DNA of 6,342 nucleotides from Spirochaeta sp. (GTDB taxonomy: Bacteria; Spirochaetota; Spirochaetia; DSM-2461), in NCBI GenBank assembly GCA_030635565.1, contig DAOVYP010000138.1, positions 1-6,342 on the forward strand. The letters are read 5' to 3'. Below, piece by piece: positions 1 to 5,770 of this stretch. The translations under genes and the position numbers were made by a program. Each line of letters starts with the position of its first letter. Position 1 is the first letter of the stretch. Under the pieces are notes generated by a model, which saw nothing but the letters and a program-made list of their open reading frames with translations, was not told where the DNA came from and did not search any database.

Positions 1-1176
1 CTCTTTTCTCTGTTCCAGAAGACTCCGATGTCTCTCGAGCCATTCCAATGCATCGGGACTGGTTTCCAGCTGTTCCCGTGTATGTACTTTCCCGTCCCGG
101 CCGTATGGCAGGAAAATCCAGCGGTCCGGACTATTAGTTTCTTTACCGCTGAAACTGGCTGCGCTCATCAGAGGATAAACCATATCGGGAGGCAGATACC
201 CTTTTTTCCCTCTGCGGTTGACTACCGGAAGCCGCCCCTCATTTTCTTCTCCGATTTCCTCGATGATGAATACTTCCGATGCTCCTCCGCAGTTGACCCC
301 CTGCCGGGGGACAGTTCCTGCCGGCACGGGTATGCGGGGAGGTGGCGGTGGTGCTGATCCGGCCGGATGGGGTACCAGGGGGGAGTCGGGACCGTCCGCC
401 GGTCCGGCTTCCAGATTCGTCCACTCCCCGCCGGGTCCGGCTTTGAGCCAGGGAACAGGCCAGGACTGCCTTCGGTCGGCCTTGTAACAGGCGAAACAGT
501 AACGGGTCCCGGCGCCGGGAAAGGGTGCACCGCCCTCGAGATCCCTGATCTCCGTCAGAGCGAAGGATCGTCCGCCGGGAAGTTTGAGGCGCCTGAATGC
601 GCTGTGGGCGCCCTCGCCGCGAAAAAGGGAAGCGGGCAGGAAAAAGTACCCCTCACCGTCTTCTGCAGTATCCCGGTCCAGGGCGATCGCAACGAACAGG
701 GCCGCGATGTCGATCCTGGATCCACCGAGAAGCAGGCTCCGGGGGTCGGGAGTAAGGCCGGATTTACGAAAGACCGGCTTGTAATTCGATTTATCCTTTT
801 CATCCAGATCGCCGAAAGAGACCCATGGCGGGTTTGAAAAGATGATATCCGCCTTGATTTCAGGTGACTCGAGCAGATAATCACTATATTTCAGGGATTT
901 TCCCGGGAGATCCATTCCGTACAACGAATGAACAGTTTTCCGGAATTCCGATAATGCAGCTCTGTCTCTGTCAATGCCTTTCAGCCTGGTCAGATCTTTC
1001 GGGGACGGCAGATATCCCTTTTTGACGGCAAGACGGATCACCGCTTCGGTCAGGGCGCCCCGGCCGCAGCCGGGATCGAGAATCACAGCACCGTTCATCC
1101 ACTTCTCTGCGATTTCGTAGGTATCGACCGCCCAGTCGGCCCAATATGATGGTGTGTAGACGACACCTCTTTTCAC
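1..1176 (-). CDS. N6-adenine DNA methyltransferase, M.TaqI/Eco57I-like (partial, C-terminus beyond left edge)
   Basis: Predicted to transfer a methyl group from S-adenosylmethionine to adenine N6 in a specific DNA sequence. The frame is open for 392 codons with no stop before the window edge. Visible motifs in order: the N-terminal GVVYTP segment (residues 4-9, motif X-like), the SAM-binding loop LDPGCGRGAL (33-42), the catalytic NPPW (115-118, motif IV), a DIAALFV helix (156-162) and GYFFLPASLFRGEG (176-189). This order and spacing match M.TaqI-type enzymes, in which target recognition lies in the C-terminal half. The GTG start at 1176 is the only start that keeps the YTP motif: an in-frame TAA lies at 1200-1198, and the next ATG falls after the motif. 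GTG overlaps the TGA of the upstream YihY-family gene (GTGA), implying coupling. No fused N-terminal nuclease fits, because motif I begins at residue 33. No restriction partner is visible. Residues about 233-292 are rich in Pro and Gly and unusually G+C-rich. Confidence 0.9.
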   Translation of the reverse strand, partial: MKRGVVYTPSYWADWAVDTYEIAEKWMNGAVILDPGCGRGALTEAVIRLAVKKGYLPSPKDLTRLKGIDRDRAALSEFRKTVHSLYGMDLPGKSLKYSDYLLESPEIKADIIFSNPPWVSFGDLDEKDKSNYKPVFRKSGLTPDPRSLLLGGSRIDIAALFVAIALDRDTAEDGEGYFFLPASLFRGEGAHSAFRRLKLPGGRSFALTEIRDLEGGAPFPGAGTRYCFACYKADRRQSWPVPWLKAGPGGEWTNLEAGPADGPDSPLVPHPAGSAPPPPPRIPVPAGTVPRQGVNCGGASEVFIIEEIGEENEGRLPVVNRRGKKGYLPPDMVYPLMSAASFSGKETNSPDRWIFLPYGRDGKVHTREQLETSPDALEWLERHRSLLEQRKE

Positions 1177-2423
1177 GAAGGCTCGTCGGTTTCTGTGTTA
1201 ATCAGGAAGGAACGTACGGAACGGTTTCCGAGGGATTTCTCCATTCCTTCCCTGATGAGAGAGAATGCATCCCCGGTATTTTCATGTTCCTCATCCCGTT
1301 TCCATCCGGTGATGACCGTAAATACCTGGGAAGCGTTCAGATCGGCGGGGGCTACGGCCGGGATATACCCTGAGGGATAATGATTGACCTGATGAACCAG
1401 TCCGCCGTCTTCCAGTCTTTCGAGAATATGATCCACACGGCGCTCATCCACCGATAGCCGGCTTGCCAATGCCTTGATTCCCGGAGGGCTCTTTCCCAGA
1501 CGGAAATCATCCGCCAGGGAAAGATATACCCTCCAGCCGACTTCAGTCTCATCGGCGGGAGTGACGTATTTCAGGGGTGGTTTTCGCCCGGCCTCGATCT
1601 GATGCGCATAAGTAATCTCCGCCGCTACCAGAATGATGATCCATGCCACACTCAACCAGATGAGCAGCAGGGGGATAAAAACCACTGAGCCGTAGATGAT
1701 GGACTGCCGGACCGAATGGGTGGTCCATAAGGTGAATCCGTATTTTGCGGCCTGCAGACACAAAGATCCAATGAAAGATCCCAGCATCGCACTCCTGAGT
1801 TTCACCCTGGCGGCGCTCATGAGACCGAAGATCAGCATCATTCCGATCATGGCGCCGAGGATGGAGAGGATTAATCCGAGTAGCTGCCGACCCGGAACAG
1901 ATACGTTTTCCCAGACTTCAAACATCCCTGAGATCGATCTGAATCCGACACCCAGAACGAGCGATATGAGGGCAAGTGACGCGACATACATGCCGACCCT
2001 CAATATCGGTCCCTTTCGGGGGCGGGCACGAAAAATGTCGTTCAGATGAGACTCCATGGCGTTGAACAGCATGATTGCGGCGAAAAGGAACAGCAGAGTA
2101 CCCCATGTGCCAAGTCTTCTCGCATTCGACGTGAAGGTATTGAATGCCAGGAGCATCTCATTGTTGCTTTCCGGTAAAAACAGCTTACCTGTAGACTCAA
2201 GCAGGCGGCTGCCAAGCTGATCGAACCCACCGAAGGCGTAGATAACCATAGTGAGTGGAACCAGGGAAATGACGCTGGTATAGGCGAGGCTGGTTGCCCG
2301 GAAGAAGACTCTGTCGGCAATCACATTACCAATTACTGTTTTAAGAAAATGTCTCAGCCGCTTAAAGTTCTGTCGCATATCCATCAATACCAGTATAGGA
2401 TGCTTGAGTTTTCTCGTCATCAT
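1173..2423 (-). CDS. YihY/BrkB-family inner-membrane protein with C-terminal winged-helix-like domain
   Basis: A 416-residue integral membrane protein of the YihY/BrkB family (UPF0761, once mislabelled ribonuclease BN). The biochemical role of the family is not established; transport or envelope functions have been suggested. About six hydrophobic segments can be seen, near residues 46-66, 104-124, 143-163, 181-205, 212-228 and 245-271. Family signatures are the FRATSLAYTSVISLVPL stretch (41-57) and the last helix YGSVVFIPLLLIWLSVAW (244-261) ending in a charged AAEI. Residues about 295-350 look like a winged helix (KALASRLSVDERRVDHILER is helix-turn-helix-like), an extension found in longer members, and the last 60 residues are polar. 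The ATG at 2423 overlaps the stop of the apbE-like gene (ATGATGA) and has GGAG about 11 bases upstream. A second ATG follows at once, and Met14 or Met16 are other possible starts. The 3' end shares four bases with the methyltransferase start. Confidence 0.9.
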   Translation of the reverse strand: MMTRKLKHPILVLMDMRQNFKRLRHFLKTVIGNVIADRVFFRATSLAYTSVISLVPLTMVIYAFGGFDQLGSRLLESTGKLFLPESNNEMLLAFNTFTSNARRLGTWGTLLFLFAAIMLFNAMESHLNDIFRARPRKGPILRVGMYVASLALISLVLGVGFRSISGMFEVWENVSVPGRQLLGLILSILGAMIGMMLIFGLMSAARVKLRSAMLGSFIGSLCLQAAKYGFTLWTTHSVRQSIIYGSVVFIPLLLIWLSVAWIIILVAAEITYAHQIEAGRKPPLKYVTPADETEVGWRVYLSLADDFRLGKSPPGIKALASRLSVDERRVDHILERLEDGGLVHQVNHYPSGYIPAVAPADLNASQVFTVITGWKRDEEHENTGDAFSLIREGMEKSLGNRSVRSFLINTETDEPS

Positions 2424-3496
2424 TCGTCTCTGAGCTCCAGCTGCAGGCCGGGATCCGAAGCTTCGAAAAGATCTGCGGCCCCCTTAGTCATTATCACTTT
2501 TCCTTCAAGCGTTATAAAGGCCGCTTCTATGCCGTCGAGGCTCATGACAAGTTCCAGACCGTCTTCCAGTCCCAGAGCGAAGACTGTTGTGGACAAGGCA
2601 TCTCCATCCACCGAGCCGGCGGAAAGTATGGTTACGGCTGCCAGACCGTTTCTGACCGGATAGCCGTCTGTGGTGCTCAGGATGTGGTGATAACGAATTC
2701 CATCGGATTCGAAAAACCGTTCATATATGCCTGAAGAGACGACAGATCCTTCATCGAGTTTGAAGACTCCCATGTATCGGCCTCTGTCGTCGAAGGGATC
2801 CTGCATCCCGATTCTGAAGGGTTCACCTCCGGGTTTACCACCTGAAACAAGGACATTGCCGCCGAGGTTGATAAGAATATGTCTTTCCCCGTTATCAAGA
2901 AGAAACGAAGCCGTACGATCCGCTATCCAGCCTTTGGCAATCCCCCCGAGATCGAGGGCCATTCCCTCATTTTCAAGAGTGACTGAACCGGACTCATCAT
3001 CGATCAGCACATCGGAATAATTGACAAGAGACAATGCGGCGTCAATCTCCTCAGACCCGGGTATACGGGCGTCTTCACTTCCGATACCCCAGAGATCAAC
3101 AAGAGGTCCGACCGTCGGATCAAAGGTACCTCCGGAAAGTTGTGCGTAACGGATTCCTGTCCTGATGAGTTCTCTCGCAGCTTCGGATACGGGTACCGGT
3201 GTTCCGGCAGGTTCGGCATTGATTCGTGAAATCTCACTTTCGTTTTCATATCGACTCAATTGCCCCTCATATTTTTCAATCAGGGTGAATGCATTATTCA
3301 GAATGTCATATTGTTCACTGTCATACAGACGGATCGATACAACGGTATCCAGGAGAAACCGATTGCCATCGATTGATTCCGGAACACGATTCCGATTCAT
3401 CCGGATAAGAAGGAAAAGAAATAGACCGACAGCGAGAACCGCCAATGCGAGTATTCGCAATATCCTTATCTTGCGGCCGGTTTTTTCATCTGACAT
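2420..3496 (-). CDS. apbE: FAD:protein FMN transferase, ApbE family, membrane-anchored
   Basis: Predicted to attach FMN from FAD to a threonine or serine of target flavoproteins on the outer face of the cytoplasmic membrane; known targets in other bacteria include Nqr and Rnf subunits. The protein has 358 residues from the ATG at 3496. A single hydrophobic segment (about 10-31) follows a basic N-terminus, with no lipobox cysteine, so it looks like a signal anchor. Family motifs: SGGTFDPTVGPLVDLWG (121-137), LDLGGIAKGWIAD (181-193), NLGGNVLVSGG (210-220), SSGIYERFF (254-262), YHHILSTTDGYP (269-280) and DGDALSTTVFALG (297-309), where Asp299 and Thr303 match the Mg2+ ligands. The usual HI-D-P-x-T-G after the histidines reads HILSTTDG here. 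An in-frame TTG at 3532 would add 12 residues, including two cysteines, but has no clear ribosome site, so the ATG was preferred. It is the first gene of the three-gene minus-strand operon. No obvious flavinylation target is encoded in the window. Confidence 0.93.
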   Translation of the reverse strand: MSDEKTGRKIRILRILALAVLAVGLFLFLLIRMNRNRVPESIDGNRFLLDTVVSIRLYDSEQYDILNNAFTLIEKYEGQLSRYENESEISRINAEPAGTPVPVSEAARELIRTGIRYAQLSGGTFDPTVGPLVDLWGIGSEDARIPGSEEIDAALSLVNYSDVLIDDESGSVTLENEGMALDLGGIAKGWIADRTASFLLDNGERHILINLGGNVLVSGGKPGGEPFRIGMQDPFDDRGRYMGVFKLDEGSVVSSGIYERFFESDGIRYHHILSTTDGYPVRNGLAAVTILSAGSVDGDALSTTVFALGLEDGLELVMSLDGIEAAFITLEGKVIMTKGAADLFEASDPGLQLELRDE

Positions 3497-3503
3497 GCTG
3501 AGT

Positions 3504-3532
3504 ATTCTCAATTTACGGCAGCAGGCCGTCAA
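3504..3532 (-). promoter_or_regulatory. Weak sigma-70-like promoter candidate for the apbE operon
   Basis: On the minus strand TTGACG (3532-3527) is followed after 17 bases by GAGAAT (3509-3504), which matches four of six -10 positions. A start about 7 bases downstream would fall almost on the ATG at 3496, giving a nearly leaderless message. The spacer holds a perfect 5-bp hairpin (ACGGC/GCCGT, 3515-3529), and TGAG/CTCA (3499-3510) forms another just before the start. This is suggestive only, and the real promoter may lie further upstream. Confidence 0.2.
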
Positions 3533-3535
3533 GAT

Positions 3536-3558
3536 AGGTTACGTAGTGGAGTTAACCT
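3536..3558. promoter_or_regulatory. Inverted repeat AGGTTA-N11-TAACCT, possible operator
   Basis: Perfect 6-base arms (3536-3541 and 3553-3558) are separated by 11 bases in the divergent region between apbE and the transporter gene. The geometry suits a dimeric helix-turn-helix regulator, but no regulator gene is visible in the window and arms this short can arise by chance. It has the same arm and spacer lengths as the repeat at 3601-3623. Confidence 0.3.
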
Positions 3559-3600
3559 GAATCCTGGAGGCAAGCGCCGCGAAGCGAAAGCACCGGGTTC

Positions 3601-3623
3601 GACAGACTTCTTGGGACTCTGTC
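3601..3623. promoter_or_regulatory. Inverted repeat GACAGA-N11-TCTGTC, possible operator or leader hairpin
   Basis: Perfect 6-base arms (3601-3606 and 3618-3623) with an 11-base spacer end only 7 bases before the GTG start of the transporter gene. It could be a DNA-binding dyad, or a stem-loop in the mRNA leader next to the ribosome site. Its sequence differs from the dyad at 3536-3558. The stretch between the two (about 3569-3591) is G+C-rich, with repeated GCGAAGCGAAAGC-type purine runs. Confidence 0.3.
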
Positions 3624-3630
3624 ATGGAAT

Positions 3631-4869
3631 GTGATACCTTTTAGCCCTCATATGTCTTCCTTCAGGGATACTTTCATAGATTACCGCTCACTACCAGGCC
3701 CGATTTGGGCTCTCGCCGCCGCCAGGATGGTCAATGCGGCCGGTAGTTTCGTTTACCCGTTTCTGACACTGCTTCTTACCGATCGGTTGGGTTTCGACGA
3801 GGAAAACGCCGGTCGAACCATGATGATAGCCACCACAATGTTTGTACCCGGATCCCTGTTAGGGGGATGGCTTGCCGACAGGGTGGGGCGGAAACGATTA
3901 ATGATCGGTGCTCAGATTATGGGAGCTTTAAGTCTTGGAACTATCGGTTTTATGCCTATGACTGTGAATATCATATGGCTCATCCTTATTCAGCAATTCT
4001 TCTTTGGTCTGATGATGCCGGCAACTTCGGCGACAACTTACGATCTCACCGCTCCGAAGAACCGCAAAACGGCGTTCAGCCTCCTTTACCTGGCCATGAA
4101 TCTCGGGTTTGCCCTGGGAGTGCTTCTTGCCGGATATCTCTATGAATCCCATGCAAGGTGGCTGTTTCTGGGAGATGCCGGAACAACGCTGTTTTCGCTT
4201 ATTTTCATCGTTGCCCTGGTGCCTGAAACACTGGGTTTGAAGGATAGAAAACCGGAAACCATTTTGGAGCAACCCGAACATGGTTCGGCTTTCCGCTTGT
4301 TGCTCGGAAGGCCGATTCTGTTGGCGTTTGTTGCTCTGATGGCGGTACCGTGGTTCATTTACGGACAGCATTTCTTTACCTTGCCGATGTTTACCAAAGA
4401 GCTGTTTCCGGAAACAGGGGCTGTGCTTTACGGTAAGATGATGAGTCTCAATGCTGTCATTGTGGTGCTGTTAACTGTGCCCATTATCCGGCTGACTCAT
4501 CGTTTCCGTCCCATCATAAATGTGGCGATGAATTCGGTTCTGTATGCCATCGGCTTCGGGATGCTGGCCGTCTTCCATTCAAAAGCGGCATTTTTTCTGT
4601 CGGTTCTTATCTGGACTTCCGGGGAAATACTCGGAGCCACCAACACTGAAGTCTACACGGCCAATCATACTCCCTCGTCACATCGCGGCAGATTCACATC
4701 GATTCTCCCCCTGATAATGGGCAGCGGCCGGGCATTCTCACCCTGGCTGACCGGCATGTTTCTCATGACAAGACCAACTTACCATGCCTGGTATCTGAGT
4801 CTGTTTCTCGGATTGGCAGCCGCCTCGGGATTTATGTTCCTGGGGCTGCTGGACCGGCGTCGCAGATAG
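3631..4869 (+). CDS. Major facilitator superfamily (MFS) transporter, drug/proton antiporter-like
   Basis: A 412-residue secondary transporter of the cytoplasmic membrane, of typical length for a 12-helix MFS protein with two six-helix halves. The strongest evidence is motif A in the loop after helix 2, GGWLADRVGRKR (78-89). Supporting features are a conserved Arg (R32) in helix 1, NLGFALGVLLAGYLY (157-171) in helix 5 like motif C of exporters, a polar central loop (about 200-220), and GEILGATNTEVYTANHTP followed by RGRF (331-354) in the C-terminal half. These features resemble DHA1-type efflux carriers; the substrate cannot be told from sequence. The start is uncertain: GTG at 3631 has a weak GGA six to eight bases upstream, while the ATG at 3652 (Met8) has no recognisable ribosome site. 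The gene is divergent from apbE. No convincing terminator follows; the only structure is a 4-bp ATGG/CCAT stem near 4884-4897. Whether it belongs with the downstream sulfur genes is doubtful, since they seem to have their own promoter. Confidence 0.92.
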   Translation: MIPFSPHMSSFRDTFIDYRSLPGPIWALAAARMVNAAGSFVYPFLTLLLTDRLGFDEENAGRTMMIATTMFVPGSLLGGWLADRVGRKRLMIGAQIMGALSLGTIGFMPMTVNIIWLILIQQFFFGLMMPATSATTYDLTAPKNRKTAFSLLYLAMNLGFALGVLLAGYLYESHARWLFLGDAGTTLFSLIFIVALVPETLGLKDRKPETILEQPEHGSAFRLLLGRPILLAFVALMAVPWFIYGQHFFTLPMFTKELFPETGAVLYGKMMSLNAVIVVLLTVPIIRLTHRFRPIINVAMNSVLYAIGFGMLAVFHSKAAFFLSVLIWTSGEILGATNTEVYTANHTPSSHRGRFTSILPLIMGSGRAFSPWLTGMFLMTRPTYHAWYLSLFLGLAAASGFMFLGLLDRRRR

Positions 4870-4904
4870 ACAGACTGAAAGACATGGAAAAAACCATTCC
4901 GGCC

Positions 4905-4933
4905 TTGAATAGTTAGTAGATAAGTAATATATT
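4905..4933 (+). promoter_or_regulatory. Sigma-70-like promoter for the dsrE-tusA operon
   Basis: TTGAAT (4905-4910) lies 17 bases before TATATT (4928-4933), in an A+T-rich stretch that stands out from its coding surroundings and has stop codons in several frames. The spacing is ideal, with four of six -35 and five of six -10 positions matching. TATTAT at 4930 is an alternative -10 with a longer spacer. A start near 4940 would give a leader of about 38 bases. Confidence 0.5.
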
Positions 4934-4946
4934 ATACATGACAATA

Positions 4947-4963
4947 TCAACCGATAAGGTTGA
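4947..4963 (+). promoter_or_regulatory. Leader hairpin TCAACC-GATAA-GGTTGA upstream of the DsrE-like gene
   Basis: A perfect 6-bp stem (4947-4952 with 4958-4963) closes a 5-base GATAA loop. If transcription starts near 4940, this stem-loop is close to the 5' end of the mRNA and ends four bases before the GGAGG ribosome site. It could protect the 5' end or tune translation. There is no U-run, so it is not a terminator. It also buries the alternative TTG start at 4960. Confidence 0.4.
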
Positions 4964-4967
4964 GTAT

Positions 4968-4972
4968 GGAGG
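4968..4972 (+). promoter_or_regulatory. Ribosome binding site GGAGG fixing the GTG start at 4978
   Basis: A perfect GGAGG with a 5-base spacer (TCGAT) precedes GTG at 4978. In-frame upstream starts exist at TTG 4960 and ATG 4966. The ATG overlaps the first G of the ribosome site, so the site can only serve the GTG. The resulting N-terminus (MSDVKKLSLIAFSGDFDKA) is typical of the family. Confidence 0.75.
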
Positions 4973-4977
4973 TCGAT

Positions 4978-5457
4978 GTGTCGGATGTAAAGAAACTGTC
5001 TCTCATCGCATTCAGTGGTGATTTTGATAAGGCCATTGCGGCATTCACGATGGCAACCGGGGCTGCGGCGGTTAATTATGAGGTGAATATCTTTTTCACT
5101 TTCTGGGGGCTCAATATCCTCAAGAAAAAGCTTCGCAGGGGAACACAGGGAAAAGGTGCCCTGTCGAAGGCATTCAACTATCTTTCAGGAGGTCTGGAAA
5201 ATCTGCCCATGACCAGGCTCAACTTGCTTGGAGCCGCTCCGGGATTAATGACGGGCCTTACCCGTAAGCGGAATGTGGCGACCCTGAAAGAGCTGTTCGA
5301 GGCCACCAAGGCTCTCGGTGTGAATCTTTATGCATGCGAGATGTCGATGAACATTCTGGGTCTTGAATTGAACGATTTCATACCGGAAGTGAAGGAAGTC
5401 ATCGGTGTACCGAAATTTCTGGACATATCCTCCGGCGGCGAAACCCTGTTCATATAA
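4978..5457 (+). CDS. DsrE/DsrF/DrsH-like family protein (DrsE_2 type)
   Basis: A 159-residue cytosolic alpha/beta protein of the DsrE-like superfamily, annotated in many genomes as a peroxiredoxin-family or DsrE/DsrF/DrsH-like protein. Relatives bind or relay persulfide sulfur, usually with a TusA partner. Signatures are LSLIAFSGDFDKAIAAF (7-23), an ATGAAA segment, then FFTFWGLNILKKK (39-51), and NLYACEMSMNILGL (116-129), where Cys120 is the only cysteine and the likely persulfide or redox site. The C-terminus DISSGGETLFI also suits the family. The start is GTG at 4978, chosen for its ribosome site; longer versions from TTG 4960 or ATG 4966 would only add residues not expected in the family. 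It is the first gene of a three-gene unit, and tusA follows after nine bases. The family is confident; which sulfur compound or acceptor it handles is not visible. Confidence 0.9.
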   Translation: MSDVKKLSLIAFSGDFDKAIAAFTMATGAAAVNYEVNIFFTFWGLNILKKKLRRGTQGKGALSKAFNYLSGGLENLPMTRLNLLGAAPGLMTGLTRKRNVATLKELFEATKALGVNLYACEMSMNILGLELNDFIPEVKEVIGVPKFLDISSGGETLFI

Positions 5458-5466
5458 GAGACGAAA

Positions 5467-5691
5467 ATGAGTGAAAAGTATCTTGATATCACAACAGACA
5501 GCTGCCCAATGACCTTTGTCAAAGCGAAACTCGAGCTGGAGAAACTTAATATTGGCGAATCTCTTGAAATCCTGCTGAAGGGGAGTGAGCCGTTGGAAAA
5601 CGTTCCACGTTCCGCTGTTGAGTCCGGCTACGATGTGAAATCGATCGTCGATAACAACAATGGTACACACACCATGGTAATCGGGAGATAA
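5467..5691 (+). CDS. TusA-family sulfurtransferase / sulfur carrier
   Basis: A 74-residue protein of the TusA (SirA/YedF) family, about the normal length. These small cytosolic proteins carry sulfur as a persulfide on the cysteine of a Cys-Pro motif at the start of helix 1. Here the motif is LDITTDSCPMTFVKAKLELE (6-25), with Cys13-Pro14; Cys13 is the only cysteine. The usual CPxP reads CPMT, the variant of one TusA subgroup. The rest follows the family pattern: ESLEILLKGSEPLENVPRSA (31-50), a second helix ending in GYDV, and a final strand THTMVIGR. The start ATG at 5467 lies nine bases after the stop of the DsrE-like gene, with AGAGACGAA upstream as a weak ribosome site. The tight spacing suggests that the two products exchange sulfur, as TusA and DsrE do in tRNA thiolation and sulfur oxidation. 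No Tus/Dsr operon partners such as TusBCD or DsrC are seen. Confidence 0.9.
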   Translation: MSEKYLDITTDSCPMTFVKAKLELEKLNIGESLEILLKGSEPLENVPRSAVESGYDVKSIVDNNNGTHTMVIGR

Positions 5692-5761
5692 AAAACGTCT
5701 GAATCTATGGTAATCATGAACAAACATTCCGATAATGATGAATGACGCACCCACAGTTATC

Positions 5762-5766
5762 GGAGG
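5762..5766 (+). promoter_or_regulatory. Ribosome binding site GGAGG fixing the ATG start at 5771
   Basis: GGAGG is followed by a 4-base spacer (AATT) and ATG at 5771. The upstream in-frame ATGs at 5735 and 5738 have no ribosome site, so the shorter protein is preferred. Confidence 0.65.
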
Positions 5767-5770
5767 AATT

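Noticed and set aside
199..210. CCCTTTTTTCCC in the methyltransferase as a phase-variable or slippage tract
   Set aside because: Six identical bases are too short for ordinary phase variation, and the frame continues uninterrupted on both sides.
222..884. Long open frames on both strands in 218-884 (for example 367-837 plus, 555-884 minus)
   Set aside because: They overlap the methyltransferase frame, which carries recognisable catalytic motifs. High G+C removes stops in the other frames, and their translations are low-complexity with no family features.
3592..3600. CGGGTTCGA-like stretch around 3593-3603 as a tRNA T-loop
   Set aside because: No acceptor stem, anticodon arm or other tRNA features can be paired around it.
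3928..4371. 147-codon minus-strand frame inside the transporter gene
   Set aside because: It is antisense to a clear MFS gene with motif A; the translation shows no domain and no ribosome site was seen.
4884..4902. ATGG-AAAAAA-CCAT near the end of the transporter gene as a terminator
   Set aside because: The stem is only 4 bp and no T-run follows.
5707..5745. Tiny frame MVIMNKHSDNDE between tusA and the hypothetical gene
   Set aside because: Only 12 codons, with no ribosome binding site; ATGGTAATC at its start merely repeats a 9-mer from the end of tusA (5675-5683).
5245..5754. 169-codon minus-strand frame opposite the DsrE-like and TusA-like genes
   Set aside because: It is the antisense of two confidently identified genes, with no features of its own.
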